Position numbers and translations under genes: made by a program | Source of the DNA: Maribacter algicola | GTDB taxonomy: Bacteria > Bacteroidota > Bacteroidia > Flavobacteriales > Flavobacteriaceae | Length of the DNA stretch: 64,000 nucleotides | Assembly (NCBI RefSeq): GCF_003933245.1 | Contig: NZ_QUSX01000001.1 | Location: 2,108,001 to 2,172,000 of the forward strand | Reading direction: 5' to 3' | In this document: piece by piece, positions 27,083 to 36,608 of the stretch | Layout: each line of letters starts with the position of its first letter | Numbering within the stretch: position 1 is the first letter of the stretch | The notes under the pieces: generated by a model | Database searches by the model: none | Told to the model about the DNA's origin: nothing | The model's input: the letters and a program-made list of their open reading frames with translations, nothing else

Positions 27083-27412
27083 TTAGAGCTGTTCCTTTAT
27101 TTTGATAAGCTCTGCCTTTACGCGCTCCAATTTTTGAATGATTTCAAAATTGGACAGGGTCTTTTGTTTTTCTTCCTTCAAGTGGATTTTGGCCCCATCC
27201 AATGTGAACCCCCGTTCTTTTACCAAATGGTAGATCAATTGCAGGTTTTTGATGTCCTGTGGAGTGAATTTCCTGTTTCCCTTGGCATTTTTTTTGGGCT
27301 GTAGCACGTCAAATTCCTTTTCCCAAAACCGAATAAGGGAGGTGTTGACCCCAAAGGCGCGGGCCACTTCGCCAATCCCATAATATCTTTTTTCAGGAAG
27401 TTCTACTTGCAT
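27083..27412 (-). CDS. MerR-family transcriptional regulator
   Basis: A 109-residue protein with an N-terminal MerR winged helix: YGIGEVARAFGVNTSLIRFW, then EKEFDVLQPKKNAKGNRKFT, and a short dimerisation helix (NFEIIQKLERVKAELIKIKE). There is no cysteine-rich metal site and no ligand domain. It overlaps the stop of the M23 peptidase gene by one base (TAATG), so it is translationally coupled to it. The peptidase-MerR pair is common in this phylum; targets are unknown. Confidence 0.92.
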   Translation of the reverse strand: MQVELPEKRYYGIGEVARAFGVNTSLIRFWEKEFDVLQPKKNAKGNRKFTPQDIKNLQLIYHLVKERGFTLDGAKIHLKEEKQKTLSNFEIIQKLERVKAELIKIKEQL

Positions 27413-28389
27413 TAATCCAGGGATTGGTTTTCTTGGTTGGCGTATTTCAACATGTTCTCAAATTCCTCTGGAGATAAACTTCCGTAGTAGAAATTAATAG
27501 GGTTGATACGGTCACCGTCCTTCCAAACCTCGTAATGAAGGTGAGGTGCTTCTGAACGGCCAGTACTACCAACGAAACCAATTAGGTCCCCTCTTTTTAC
27601 CTTTTGTCCCACCTTAACATTATACTGACTTAAATGTCCATAAAGACTTATGTATCCATAGCCATGATCGATACGTATATGTTTTCCATATCCGGATGAA
27701 TTATTGTCAGCCCTTGTAACTTCTCCGTTCCCGGATGCATAAATGGGCGTTCCCTTAGGTGCGGTAAAATCCATACCGTAATGCATTTTTCGGGCCTTGG
27801 TAAAGGGATCTGAGCGCCATCCGTAACCGGATGCCATACGGGTAAGATCCTCATTGTTAATGGGCTGTATGGCAGGTATGGACATCAATAATTTTTCCTT
27901 TTCTTCCGCCAATTTGGTAATCTCGTCCAAGGATTTGGACTGGATGGCCATTTGTTTTTTAATAATGTCCAATCGCTGCGTGGTAGCTATTACCATTTCG
28001 GAATTATTGAAGCCTTCCAAGGATTTATAGCGGTTAATACCTCCAAAACCTGCGCGTCGTTGCTCCTCTGGAATTGGATTGGCTTCAAAATACAAACGGT
28101 ATATATTATTGTCTCTATCCTCAATATTGGCCAGAACATCCTCAATCTGTTCCATTTTTTTGTTCAGGAGCTCAAATTGAAGTTCGTAGTTTTTCACCTC
28201 CCTTTGTAAGGAAAGTTCACGGGGTGTATTGATGATATTCGTATTCAAAAGCAAAACCAATCCGAGCAGGCCAAAAAGTAAAGACCCCAAAAAGAAAAAG
28301 GCGATATTTCTGTATCGCTTGGATTTTTCGGGCTCGATTTTTCGATAGGAAAGCGTATCCGGATCGTAATAGTACTTTACTTTAGACAT
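27412..28389 (-). CDS. M23-family peptidoglycan endopeptidase, membrane-anchored
   Basis: A 325-residue protein: cytoplasmic N-terminus, one membrane helix (IAFFFLGSLLFGLLGLVLLL), a coiled coil about 60-110, and a LytM/M23 domain with HYGMDFTAPKGTPIYASGNG and HLHYEVWKDG (zinc ligands H and D of HxxxD, and HxH). It cleaves peptide cross-links in the periplasm or tethers divisome regulators. It is divergent from alaS and coupled to the MerR gene downstream. Confidence 0.94.
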   Translation of the reverse strand: MSKVKYYYDPDTLSYRKIEPEKSKRYRNIAFFFLGSLLFGLLGLVLLLNTNIINTPRELSLQREVKNYELQFELLNKKMEQIEDVLANIEDRDNNIYRLYFEANPIPEEQRRAGFGGINRYKSLEGFNNSEMVIATTQRLDIIKKQMAIQSKSLDEITKLAEEKEKLLMSIPAIQPINNEDLTRMASGYGWRSDPFTKARKMHYGMDFTAPKGTPIYASGNGEVTRADNNSSGYGKHIRIDHGYGYISLYGHLSQYNVKVGQKVKRGDLIGFVGSTGRSEAPHLHYEVWKDGDRINPINFYYGSLSPEEFENMLKYANQENQSLD

Positions 28390-28493
28390 GAAGGGATTTT
28401 ATCCTATTTTTGTGGTTTATTTTTAACATAACAAACAAATATAAAAATTGTTTTCCACAAACAGTTAAAATTTGTAAAAGCTTAGCATTTTAG

Positions 28494-31106
28494 ATGAATT
28501 CCAAGGAAATACGAAAGCAGTTCTTAGCATTTTTTGAAGGTAAAAAACATAAAGTTGTACCCTCCGCCCCCATGGTCATAAAAGATGACCCCACCTTGCT
28601 TTTTACCAATGCGGGAATGAACCAATTTAAAGAGTTTTTCCTGGGTATCAACCAACCCAAAAATACCAGGGTGGTAGATACGCAAAAATGTCTTCGTGTG
28701 AGTGGAAAACACAATGATTTGGAAGAGGTGGGGAAAGATACTTATCACCATACCATGTTCGAGATGCTGGGTAATTGGAGCTTTGGGGATTACTTTAAGG
28801 AAGAGGCCATCACCTGGGCATGGGAATTATTGACCGAAGTATTCAAAATAGACAAGGACAGTCTATACGTTTCCGTTTTTGAGGGAAGCGATGATGCGGA
28901 TACCTTGGAAAAGGATACCGAAGCTTATGCCATATGGAACAAAATAGTTCCTGCGGATCGAATTATCATGGGCAACAAAAAGGACAATTTCTGGGAAATG
29001 GGCGATCAAGGACCCTGCGGACCTTGTTCCGAAATCCATGTGGATTTGCGTTCCGATGCCGATAAAAAGAAAGTTTCAGGGGCAAGTCTGGTGAATAAGG
29101 ATCATCCGTTGGTGGTTGAAATCTGGAATTTGGTATTTATGCAGTATAACCGAAAGGCAGACGGTTCCTTGGAACCCCTACCGGCCAAGCATGTGGACAC
29201 GGGAATGGGTTTTGAGCGTCTTTGTATGGCCTTGCAAGGTGTAAAATCCAATTACGATACGGATGTATTTACACCATTGATCAGGGAAATAGAAATAATT
29301 ACGGATGCAAAATATGGGAAAACCGAACAAACGGATATTGCCATACGTGTCATCGCGGACCACATACGTGCGGTCGCTTTTTCCATTGCAGACGGTCAAT
29401 TGCCTAGCAATACGGGGGCCGGCTATGTCATCAGAAGAATATTACGCCGTGCGGTTCGGTATGGGTTTACCTTTTTAGAAACCAAAGAGCCTTTTATGTA
29501 CCGCTTGGTAAATGTGCTTACCCAAAATATGGGAGAGGCCTTTCCGGAGCTAAGGGAGCAAAAGCAACTCATTGAAAATGTCATCAAGGAGGAGGAACAC
29601 AGCTTTTTAAAAACCTTGGACCAAGGATTGGTCCTGCTGGATTCCATCATTGAAAGAACAAAAGGGAATATGGTGGATGGAAGAAAGGCCTTTGAACTCT
29701 ATGATACCTACGGATTTCCTATAGATCTCACCGCATTGATATTAAGCGAGAAAGGACTTTCCTTGGACGAGAATGGTTTTAATGTTGCCATGCAGGAACA
29801 AAAAAATCGTTCCAAAATGGCTTCGGAAACTTCCAAGGGAGATTGGGAAATTTTGTATTCCGATTTAGAACAGGAGTTTGTGGGATATGACCGATTGGAG
29901 GCCGATGTAAAAATAGTAAAGTATAGAAGCGTCGAGTCCAAAAAGCAAGGGTTGCAATATCAACTGGTTTTTAACCTGACGCCATTCTATGCAGAAGGTG
30001 GTGGACAAGTAGGTGACAAGGGTTATTTGGAATCCCCCGATGGTGATGTGGTCTACATCATCGACACCAAAAGGGAAAATAACGAGATCATTCATTTTTC
30101 GAAAAACCTGCCTAAAAAATTGGAAGGTACCTTTAAGGCTGTTGTGGATAGTGAACAACGCCGAAGAACCGAGGCAAACCACTCGGCTACCCATTTACTG
30201 CATCAGGCGCTGAGAGAGGTTTTGGGAACCCATGTGGAGCAAAAGGGATCTGCGGTGCATTCCAAATATCTACGTTTCGATTTTTCCCATTTTTCAAAAA
30301 TGACAAAAGAGGAACTGGAAGCCGTGGAATCCTTTGTGAATTCCCGTATTTCAGGACAATTACCCTTGGAGGAGCATCGCAATGTACCTGTGAAGGAAGC
30401 TTTGGATAATGGGGCAATGGCCCTTTTTGGTGAAAAATATGGGGATGCTGTAAGGACTATCCGGTTTGGAAAATCCATTGAATTATGCGGCGGGACCCAC
30501 GTAAAGAACACCTCGGATATTTGGCATTTTAAAATCAGGTCGGAGGGAGCCGTGGCGGCCGGGATTCGTAGAATAGAGGCAATTACCAGTGATGCCGTAA
30601 AAGACTTTTATGCCGAGAGCAATAAATCATTGACCGATATTACCGAAGCGCTGGGAAATCCGCAAGATGCCGTGAAAGCTGTAAAGAGTCTGCAAGATGA
30701 AAATTCAGATTTAAGAAAACAGATTGCCGCGCTTTTAAAGGACAAGGCAAAAAACCTAAAAGGTGATTTGCAGAACGAATTACAGGAGAAAAACGGGGTA
30801 CGATATCTAATCAAGAAACTCGATTTGGATGCCGCTGGCATCAAGGACCTCAGTTTTGAAATGGGACAAAACCAATCCGACCTCTTTTTACTTTTTGCCA
30901 CCGAACAGGATGGAAAGGCACTGCTTTCCTGTTATATTTCCAAAGAATTGGTATCGAACAGAAATCTGAATGCAGGTACTATTGTTCGGGAATTGGGCAA
31001 GTTCATCCAGGGAGGCGGTGGCGGTCAACCTTTCTTTGCCACGGCTGGAGGGAAAAATCCCGCTGGAATACCGGAGGCTTTGGAGAAGGCTGTGGAGTAT
31101 TTATAA
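28494..31106 (+). CDS. alaS: Alanine--tRNA ligase
   Basis: An 870-residue full-length AlaRS. The class II core begins [20 protein letters not shown] and has [15 protein letters not shown]. The editing domain has [16 protein letters not shown] and the zinc/editing motif [14 protein letters not shown]-terminal coiled coil and oligomerisation/DHHA1 domain ends [17 protein letters not shown]. Charges tRNA-Ala and clears mischarged Ser and Gly. Length matches the family (about 870-880). Confidence 0.97.
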   Translation: MNSKEIRKQFLAFFEGKKHKVVPSAPMVIKDDPTLLFTNAGMNQFKEFFLGINQPKNTRVVDTQKCLRVSGKHNDLEEVGKDTYHHTMFEMLGNWSFGDYFKEEAITWAWELLTEVFKIDKDSLYVSVFEGSDDADTLEKDTEAYAIWNKIVPADRIIMGNKKDNFWEMGDQGPCGPCSEIHVDLRSDADKKKVSGASLVNKDHPLVVEIWNLVFMQYNRKADGSLEPLPAKHVDTGMGFERLCMALQGVKSNYDTDVFTPLIREIEIITDAKYGKTEQTDIAIRVIADHIRAVAFSIADGQLPSNTGAGYVIRRILRRAVRYGFTFLETKEPFMYRLVNVLTQNMGEAFPELREQKQLIENVIKEEEHSFLKTLDQGLVLLDSIIERTKGNMVDGRKAFELYDTYGFPIDLTALILSEKGLSLDENGFNVAMQEQKNRSKMASETSKGDWEILYSDLEQEFVGYDRLEADVKIVKYRSVESKKQGLQYQLVFNLTPFYAEGGGQVGDKGYLESPDGDVVYIIDTKRENNEIIHFSKNLPKKLEGTFKAVVDSEQRRRTEANHSATHLLHQALREVLGTHVEQKGSAVHSKYLRFDFSHFSKMTKEELEAVESFVNSRISGQLPLEEHRNVPVKEALDNGAMALFGEKYGDAVRTIRFGKSIELCGGTHVKNTSDIWHFKIRSEGAVAAGIRRIEAITSDAVKDFYAESNKSLTDITEALGNPQDAVKAVKSLQDENSDLRKQIAALLKDKAKNLKGDLQNELQEKNGVRYLIKKLDLDAAGIKDLSFEMGQNQSDLFLLFATEQDGKALLSCYISKELVSNRNLNAGTIVRELGKFIQGGGGGQPFFATAGGKNPAGIPEALEKAVEYL

Positions 31107-31132
31107 ATAGGCAGGGTGTTGAAAATTAAAGA

Positions 31133-31162
31133 ACCCTAAAGGTTTTTTAAAGCCTTTGGGGT
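31133..31162 (+). terminator. Terminator/dispersed hairpin after alaS
   Basis: ACCCTAAAGG (31133-31142) pairs with CCTTTGGGGT (31153-31162) with one G-T wobble around a TTTTTTAAAG loop. It lies 27 bp after the alaS stop. The downstream sequence is CTCGATT, so it lacks a good T-tract; it may be a repeat element acting as a 3' hairpin. Confidence 0.5.
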
Positions 31163-31203
31163 CTCGATTACCGATTAAAATACTGGAAATCAAACTATAA
31201 AAA

Positions 31204-32175
31204 ATGAAACTCCAGACCCAAATACCTTTATCAAAAGCAAATAATCCCATTGATTATTACAGCAAGATCTTGATGTTAGGGTCCTGTTTTTCCCATAATA
31301 TGGGAGATAAATTGGCGTATTTCAAGTTTCAGATTTTGCAAAATCCCTTTGGGATTCTATTTCATCCCTTGGCCATTGAAAATTTGGTCCAAAAGGCGGT
31401 CGACCAATTTGAATACACGGAAAGGGATATCTTTCAGCTTTATGGACGCTGGCATTGCTACGATGCACATTCTGAATTAAGTTCTGGAAAGAAGGAAGAA
31501 CTTTTGATACGTTTGAATTCGGCCGTGTATGAGACCAACAAACTTATAAGGGAAGCGACCCACATTGCGATTACCTTGGGTACCGCTTGGGTCTATCGGC
31601 ATATAAAAAGGGATATGTTCGTGGCCAATTGTCATAAAGTACCTCAAGGCGAATTTCAAAAAATTCTGCTCACAGAAAAGGACATAACAACCTCGCTTAT
31701 CTCAACAGTCAATAATATCAAAGCCTTAAATCCGGAAGCACAGATTGTTTTCACCATTTCCCCCGTACGCCATTTAAAGGATGGTTTTGTTGAAAACCAA
31801 CGAAGTAAATCGGTACTCATATCAGCCATTCACGCAACGCTTCAAGTTCCCCCTTTGGGGGCTAGGGGACTTTATTTTCCAAGCTACGAAATCATGATGG
31901 ACGAACTTAGGGACTATCGATTTTATACTGCGGATATGATACACCCCAATGAAATTGCGATCGATTATATCTGGGAAAAATTTCGGAACGCTTGGATTTC
32001 CGATGAGGTTGAGGAAACGATGAACAAAGTGGAGGAAATTCAACGAAGTTTGTCCCATAGGCCTTTTGATGCCGAGTCGCCAGCACATCAAAAATTCCTG
32101 AAAACCCTCGGTCAAAAAATTGCGTATATTAAGGAGAGATATCCCTTTATGAATTTTGAAAGCACCTCTTCATGA
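31204..32175 (+). CDS. GSCFA-domain protein
   Basis: A 323-residue cytoplasmic protein of the GSCFA family, related to SGNH hydrolases: LMLGSCFSHNMGDKLAYFKF is the signature GSCF motif, then QNPFGILFHP, LGTAWVY and the C-terminal DMIHPNEIAIDYIWEKF. Ser in GSCF and the HPN triad residues are present, so hydrolase activity is plausible. An in-frame insertion of about 12 residues (TLQVPPLGARGL) is encoded by a dispersed DNA repeat at 31847-31872. It overlaps the next gene by 4 bp (ATGA). Confidence 0.92.
   Translation: MKLQTQIPLSKANNPIDYYSKILMLGSCFSHNMGDKLAYFKFQILQNPFGILFHPLAIENLVQKAVDQFEYTERDIFQLYGRWHCYDAHSELSSGKKEELLIRLNSAVYETNKLIREATHIAITLGTAWVYRHIKRDMFVANCHKVPQGEFQKILLTEKDITTSLISTVNNIKALNPEAQIVFTISPVRHLKDGFVENQRSKSVLISAIHATLQVPPLGARGLYFPSYEIMMDELRDYRFYTADMIHPNEIAIDYIWEKFRNAWISDEVEETMNKVEEIQRSLSHRPFDAESPAHQKFLKTLGQKIAYIKERYPFMNFESTSS
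31847..31872. repeat. Dispersed GC-rich repeat inside GSCFA gene, copy 2
   Basis: TTCCCCCTTTGGGGGCTAGG followed by GGACTT. CCCCC-TTTG-GGGGG makes a strong stem. It is in frame in the GSCFA gene and translates as VPPLGARGL just before the conserved YFPSYE motif. It has the same stem plus GGGG tail architecture as copy 1 at 25941-25970. Confidence 0.6.
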
Positions 32176-32783
32176 AACGTTTTTTTGCAGGTATTCTGAT
32201 TACTTTGGCCGTTGTTTTCATCTTTAGGTCCTGCAGGGACGAAAAGAGCTCCAAAGCTATTTTGGAAGAGAATTCCATGCTTATACAAAAACAAATTGAA
32301 AATGTTTCCAAGCTCATTGTTACAGAAGGTCACTTTGCGGAAGTGTACAACTATAGGGATTCAAAAGAGCTTTTTGGCCCTTTGCTTACCGCTGAAAAGA
32401 AAGCATTGGTCGTAGTAAATGCAGATGTGAGTATTTCCTATGACTTGAGTAAGGTTTCATTTGAAATGGACGAACCCAATAAAACCCTCAAAATAACAAG
32501 CATCCCGGAACCCGAAATTAAACTAAACCCCGATTTTGAATATTACGATGTTACCGCCGATTATTTAAATCAGTTCGATGCCGGGGATTACAACACCATA
32601 AAACGAAATGTGAGGAACTCCTTGCTCAAAAAAGTGGAAGCTTCCACGTTGCGGACCAATGCCAAGAACAGGTTGTTGAGCGAGCTTGAAAAATTTTATG
32701 TGCTAACGAATAGTTTGGGTTGGACCTTGGAGTATCAGGATACGAAAATTGAATTCGCAAACGATATCCCTATTTTACCCTAG
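32172..32783 (+). CDS. DUF4230-domain protein
   Basis: A 203-residue protein with an N-terminal membrane segment (MKRFFAGILITLAVVFIF) followed by Cys21, and a DUF4230 domain typified by EVYNYRDSKE, LVVVNADVSISYDLS and NAKNRLLSELEKFY. It is anchored to the inner membrane with the domain periplasmic. It is coupled to the GSCFA gene by a 4-bp overlap. Its 3' end overlaps the convergent hydroxylase gene by 14 bp. Function unknown. Confidence 0.88.
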   Translation: MKRFFAGILITLAVVFIFRSCRDEKSSKAILEENSMLIQKQIENVSKLIVTEGHFAEVYNYRDSKELFGPLLTAEKKALVVVNADVSISYDLSKVSFEMDEPNKTLKITSIPEPEIKLNPDFEYYDVTADYLNQFDAGDYNTIKRNVRNSLLKKVEASTLRTNAKNRLLSELEKFYVLTNSLGWTLEYQDTKIEFANDIPILP

Positions 32784-34524
32784 CAAATTCCTTTTCCGTC
32801 AGCCCAATGCCGTCATCGATCAGATGGCCAAACTTCGGATTTTCCAATTTAACCGAATTCAAATGGGCCTTTATATCACTGGCAAAATCCAAATCCTGGT
32901 TTCCTACTGCCAGTTCATATAATTCCACAGAAAGCAGCCAATCCAAAGGATATTTCTCAGTAAGTACCTTAAAAACCTTATTCCTTGAAATGGTCGTGTT
33001 TTTGCCGTTTCTATAATCCCTAATTTGTTGGTAAAGATTTTCCAGTTCCCCATCTTTGGAACTTGTCGCTTTTGGATTGGAACTGCTTAGTTCATGGTCC
33101 AGCAGATCAAAGCTCTTTAAATCTGCAGGGCCATGAAAAGCGGAAACGATTCGCTCCCCAATGGCCATGTTGTAAAGGGAATCATTGGACTCGAATAAAA
33201 CCTTTTCATTATACGTTACTTGACAGTTTTCAAAGGTAATCAGGATAATTTGTCCTTGCAGGTTTCGGGTACCGGTTACGATTTTACCGCTGATATTGAT
33301 ACCGCCTTCAAAGTCTAGAGAGACCTCATTTCCCTCATAAATATTATATGCCTTTAAATCCCTTGGGCTCATATCCTCTATGGCTAGATTGATTCCTTTT
33401 AACCTGCCAACAGGTGAACCAAAACCAGTAACGTGTTGATGAATGTCCTGACCTACCAATTCTTTTTCCCTGAATGCCAAGGCCGATTTTCCTTTGGTCT
33501 GAAAATAAATAGGTTCTCCATTGTGTGAAATGACACTTTCAAAATTACCTGATACCTGCAATCCTGTACTAAGTTCAATCGTACCTAAATCTTTTGAATC
33601 AATAAGTTTTTGTAGTCCGCTCAGGCCCCCGGTCCTAAGTGCCATCGTGTTGGCAAAATCCTCCAAAACCTGACTTAGAAAGGCAAAATCTGGTGTTACA
33701 TATAGTTGGGGTTGAGGTTTTGTAATATCAAATGAGGTATGTGCCGCTTCGATGGAGTAAGGTACCTTTTTAACCTTGTCCGTCATACACCAGGCACTCT
33801 CCCCTATACTGGATAAAAGCCCTGCGCCATATATCTTTGGATTTTCCAAGCTGCCGATAAGCCCGTATTCCACGGTCCACCAATGCAGGTTCCGTATTAA
33901 GGCCATTTCACTGGGTTCACCCATATTTTGTTGGAGTTCGTCCACCCGTTTTTCCGCTTTCTCGATTTCTTTGCTCGTTGTTCCTTTTGCCTCCTTTATA
34001 ATGGACAAATGCCTAACGGCCTGATAAAGTTCAAAATCCTTGGCGTTCGAGATGGCCTTGCTACCAATTTCCCCAAATCTTCTGAGGTAGGCCGCATATT
34101 CCGGATTGGCAATAATGGGAGCGTGTCCAGCGCCTTCATGGATGATATCCGGGGCAGGGGTGTATTCAATGTTTTCCAGTTGCCTGATGTCCGAGGCAAT
34201 GACCAAAACATTATACGCCTGAAATTCCATAAAGGCTGCAGGAGGAATGAAGCCATCTACGGCCACTGCGGCCCATCCCAAATCCTTTAGAATCCTGTTC
34301 ATTCCGTACATGTTGGGTATGCTATCTATGGAAATCCCGGTTTTTTTCAATCCCTGAGTATAGGAATCATGGGCTACCTTACTTAGGTAGTCCACATTCT
34401 TTCGCATTACATACCGCCAGACAGCTTGATTGATGGCCGTGTAGTGTTCATAATTTTGTGGCTTTATGTACTGCTTTAAATGTTTGGGCAGTTTGTCCAG
34501 TATGGGATTGCTTTCGTAGCTCAT
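32770..34524 (-). CDS. Aromatic amino acid hydroxylase (phenylalanine 4-monooxygenase-like), long form
   Basis: A 584-residue protein. The iron-binding facial triad is visible: H129 and H134 (PDIIHEGAGHAPII) and E219 (WWTVEYGLIG). It hydroxylates an aromatic amino acid, usually Phe to Tyr, with Fe(II) and pterin. The catalytic part spans about residues 10-300. The remaining 280 residues, including a beta-rich middle (IEDMSPRDLKAYNIYEGNEV), have no counterpart in the 297-residue Chromobacterium enzyme. It is divergent from an Lrp-type regulator, which probably controls it. Confidence 0.88.
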   Translation of the reverse strand: MSYESNPILDKLPKHLKQYIKPQNYEHYTAINQAVWRYVMRKNVDYLSKVAHDSYTQGLKKTGISIDSIPNMYGMNRILKDLGWAAVAVDGFIPPAAFMEFQAYNVLVIASDIRQLENIEYTPAPDIIHEGAGHAPIIANPEYAAYLRRFGEIGSKAISNAKDFELYQAVRHLSIIKEAKGTTSKEIEKAEKRVDELQQNMGEPSEMALIRNLHWWTVEYGLIGSLENPKIYGAGLLSSIGESAWCMTDKVKKVPYSIEAAHTSFDITKPQPQLYVTPDFAFLSQVLEDFANTMALRTGGLSGLQKLIDSKDLGTIELSTGLQVSGNFESVISHNGEPIYFQTKGKSALAFREKELVGQDIHQHVTGFGSPVGRLKGINLAIEDMSPRDLKAYNIYEGNEVSLDFEGGINISGKIVTGTRNLQGQIILITFENCQVTYNEKVLFESNDSLYNMAIGERIVSAFHGPADLKSFDLLDHELSSSNPKATSSKDGELENLYQQIRDYRNGKNTTISRNKVFKVLTEKYPLDWLLSVELYELAVGNQDLDFASDIKAHLNSVKLENPKFGHLIDDGIGLTEKEFARVK

Positions 34525-34636
34525 TTCTATATCCTTTAGGTAATTGTTTCGTAAACTAAGGTGTCTTATAAATTTAAGGATAATAGTCTATATTTCTATT
34601 AAAATTTAATTATAGGTAAATAATTCCTTCAAATTG

Positions 34637-34644
34637 TATATTTG
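34637..34644 (+). promoter_or_regulatory. Bacteroidota -7 promoter box TATATTTG
   Basis: Exact TAnnTTTG match, 56 bp before the Lrp-family start, in the divergent region between the regulator and the hydroxylase. Confidence 0.5.
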
Positions 34645-34700
34645 ATAGGAATTAGTGTTTTTATAGTAGTCTATTTAGGACAATAAAAGGAAAAAATAAA

Positions 34701-35165
34701 ATGGAAAATTTGGACGAGGTTGACAGAAAGATTTTAAGAATATTGGAAAGGGATGCCAAAACTGTGGCCAAATCCATTGCCGATCAATTGGGAATGACCA
34801 AAACGCCTGTGTATGAGCGTATAAAACGGTTGGAATCAGACGGATTCATCAAAAATTACAAAGCGGTGCTGGATACGTCTAAAATTGAACCCAGCATTAC
34901 GGTTTTCAGTTTTGTGTCCCTGGATGCCCAGAAGGGTAGTTTAATGGATGATTTTCTGGATAACATTGCGCTTTTCAATGAGGTTACGGAATGCTACGTT
35001 GTAGGCGGCGAGTTCGATTTTCTTCTAAAAGTAACCGTAAAGAATTTGGATGCCTATTATGATTTTGCAAAAATGAGGATTGCGACTTTGCCAAATATTG
35101 GTGCTGTAAAAAGTGCCTTTGTTTTAAATGAGGCAAAGAACAGTCAGCATTTTCCCCTGTTATGA
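34701..35165 (+). CDS. Lrp/AsnC-family transcriptional regulator
   Basis: A 154-residue regulator: N-terminal HTH (LDEVDRKILRILERDAKTVA, TKTPVYERIKRLESDGFIKN) and C-terminal RAM ligand-binding domain (ITVFSFVSLDA, VGGEFDFLLKVTVKNLDAYY). Lrp-type regulators sense amino acids. It is divergent from the aromatic amino acid hydroxylase gene, so Phe, Tyr or Trp is the most likely ligand (inference). The downstream strong terminator ends a monocistronic unit. Confidence 0.94.
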   Translation: MENLDEVDRKILRILERDAKTVAKSIADQLGMTKTPVYERIKRLESDGFIKNYKAVLDTSKIEPSITVFSFVSLDAQKGSLMDDFLDNIALFNEVTECYVVGGEFDFLLKVTVKNLDAYYDFAKMRIATLPNIGAVKSAFVLNEAKNSQHFPLL

Positions 35166-35170
35166 AAAAA

Positions 35171-35198
35171 CCCTTTCAAATACTTTTATTTGAAAGGG
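35171..35198. terminator. Strong bidirectional terminator
   Basis: CCCTTTCAAATA (35171-35182) and TATTTGAAAGGG (35187-35198) form a perfect 12-bp stem with a four-base loop, with an A-run before it. It lies between the convergent Lrp and DUF4136 genes. Confidence 0.85.
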
Positions 35199-35224
35199 CC
35201 TTGGTTTTAAAAATGAAATAATTC

Positions 35225-35809
35225 CTATCTAACTGCCACCGAATTAGGTGGATATTGTTCCAAAATCTGTGAAACAAACTCTTTAATTCGCTGTTCTTTC
35301 TTTTCGATGTTTTTGGTATTAGACAATGTTCCTTCGCCTTTGCCCTGCCATACCAATTCCCTGTTTTTGGTATCTATAAGATCTATGTATAAGGAGCCTT
35401 GGGTTCTTGTACTTACATTTGGGCCCCAGCCTCCCCAGCCCCAGCCCCATCCTGGACCCCAGGCCCATGCAGGTCCCCAGCCCCAGGCACCGCCCCAACC
35501 CCAACCAAAGTTGTTGTTGTAGACATCAACGCGTTCCTCTTCCTTGGTGAAGATGCTTATCAGTAAATCGGGATTTTCGGATTTTACGAAGCCTCGTGAG
35601 GCCATTTCATCCTCAATGGCATATAGAATTCTTTTTTTATCCAAGTCCGATATTTGGGCCTTATCTATCCCGGTCTTATAGAAAGCATAGGATTTATATT
35701 GGTTGAAATTGGCTTCCTGGTTATAGTCCGAGAGTACCCTAACCGAAGAGCATGAGGTCAAGACCACCGAAGCTAGCGCTATCAGCGATAATATTTTAAA
35801 ATTTTTCAT
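35225..35809 (-). CDS. DUF4136-domain lipoprotein with Gly-Trp-rich insert
   Basis: A 194-residue lipoprotein from ATG 35809 (MKNFKILSLIALASVVLTSC, lipobox LTSC). DUF4136 features are SYAFYKTGI, RILYAIEDEMASRGFVKSE and QGSLYIDLIDTKNRELVWQG. Between them, about residues 98-130, lies a W-G-W/G-P-rich repeat (GWGWGGAWGWGPAWAWGPGW). Probably attached to the outer membrane. The insert is DNA-level repetitive (GGGGCTGGGG-like units). Function unknown. Confidence 0.9.
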   Translation of the reverse strand: MKNFKILSLIALASVVLTSCSSVRVLSDYNQEANFNQYKSYAFYKTGIDKAQISDLDKKRILYAIEDEMASRGFVKSENPDLLISIFTKEEERVDVYNNNFGWGWGGAWGWGPAWAWGPGWGWGWGGWGPNVSTRTQGSLYIDLIDTKNRELVWQGKGEGTLSNTKNIEKKEQRIKEFVSQILEQYPPNSVAVR

Positions 35810-35880
35810 AGCTGTCAATTTATATATTTTAGGAATTATTCATCAATTTTAAATTCTCAAAAATCATGCCGAAGAGCCTG

Positions 35881-36039
<159 letters not shown>

Positions 36040-36236
36040 TCAATGGGTAAAAATTAGCTTATCAATGTCTGATTAGTAATAAACTATCTATCATAAAATT
36101 AGAATATTTCTGTTGATAACCGGAGTCATTAGAATTTATATGTCCTAGTTTAACGGGGATTTGGCTTAAACCCATTGAATCGTATGGTTGTTGGCAACAA
36201 AATTCCGTATACTTTATAATTTAAAATTTTAACGGC

Positions 36237-36244
36237 TATCTTTG
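36237..36244 (+). promoter_or_regulatory. Bacteroidota -7 promoter box TATCTTTG
   Basis: Exact TAnnTTTG match, with TTTA close to the -33 position 19 bp before it. It lies 23 bp upstream of the HExxH membrane protein gene at 36268. Confidence 0.5.
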
Positions 36245-36267
36245 AGTATAGAAGATTTGAATTGCCT

Positions 36268-36603
36268 ATGATATTGGTTTTTAAGCATTTGTTTTATAGA
36301 AATTATGTGGGTCTCTCCCTTTGGCCCTTCATTATCCTCAAAACGCATACGCTTAAAAAGGACAAGGAGTTGATTAATCATGAAAAAATACACTTGAGAC
36401 AGCAACAGGAACTTTTAATTCTACCTTTTTACGTATTGTATGTTTTGGAATGGGTTGTAAGGTCGCTTCTTTATTTGGACACCTATAAGGCCTATCAAAA
36501 TCTTAGTTTTGAAAGGGAGGCGTACAGGAATGAGGGAACATCGGATTACTTGAAAAACCGAAGGCCCTTTAGTTTTATGAAATACCTTTTTCATAACAAA
36601 TAG
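36268..36603 (+). CDS. Small membrane protein with HExxH motif
   Basis: A 111-residue protein starting at ATG 36268. The centre reads INHEKIHLRQQQELLILPFY, an HExxH zinc-binding motif, followed by a membrane-like helix (PFYVLYVLEWVVRSLLYL) and then a downstream Glu in SFEREAYRNE, the third ligand position of gluzincins. It looks like a minimal membrane-associated zinc peptidase, or an enzyme-derived fold without activity. Its stop is 5 bp before the desulfhydrase-like gene, so they form an operon. Substrate unknown. Confidence 0.75.
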   Translation: MILVFKHLFYRNYVGLSLWPFIILKTHTLKKDKELINHEKIHLRQQQELLILPFYVLYVLEWVVRSLLYLDTYKAYQNLSFEREAYRNEGTSDYLKNRRPFSFMKYLFHNK

Positions 36604-36608
36604 CCACT

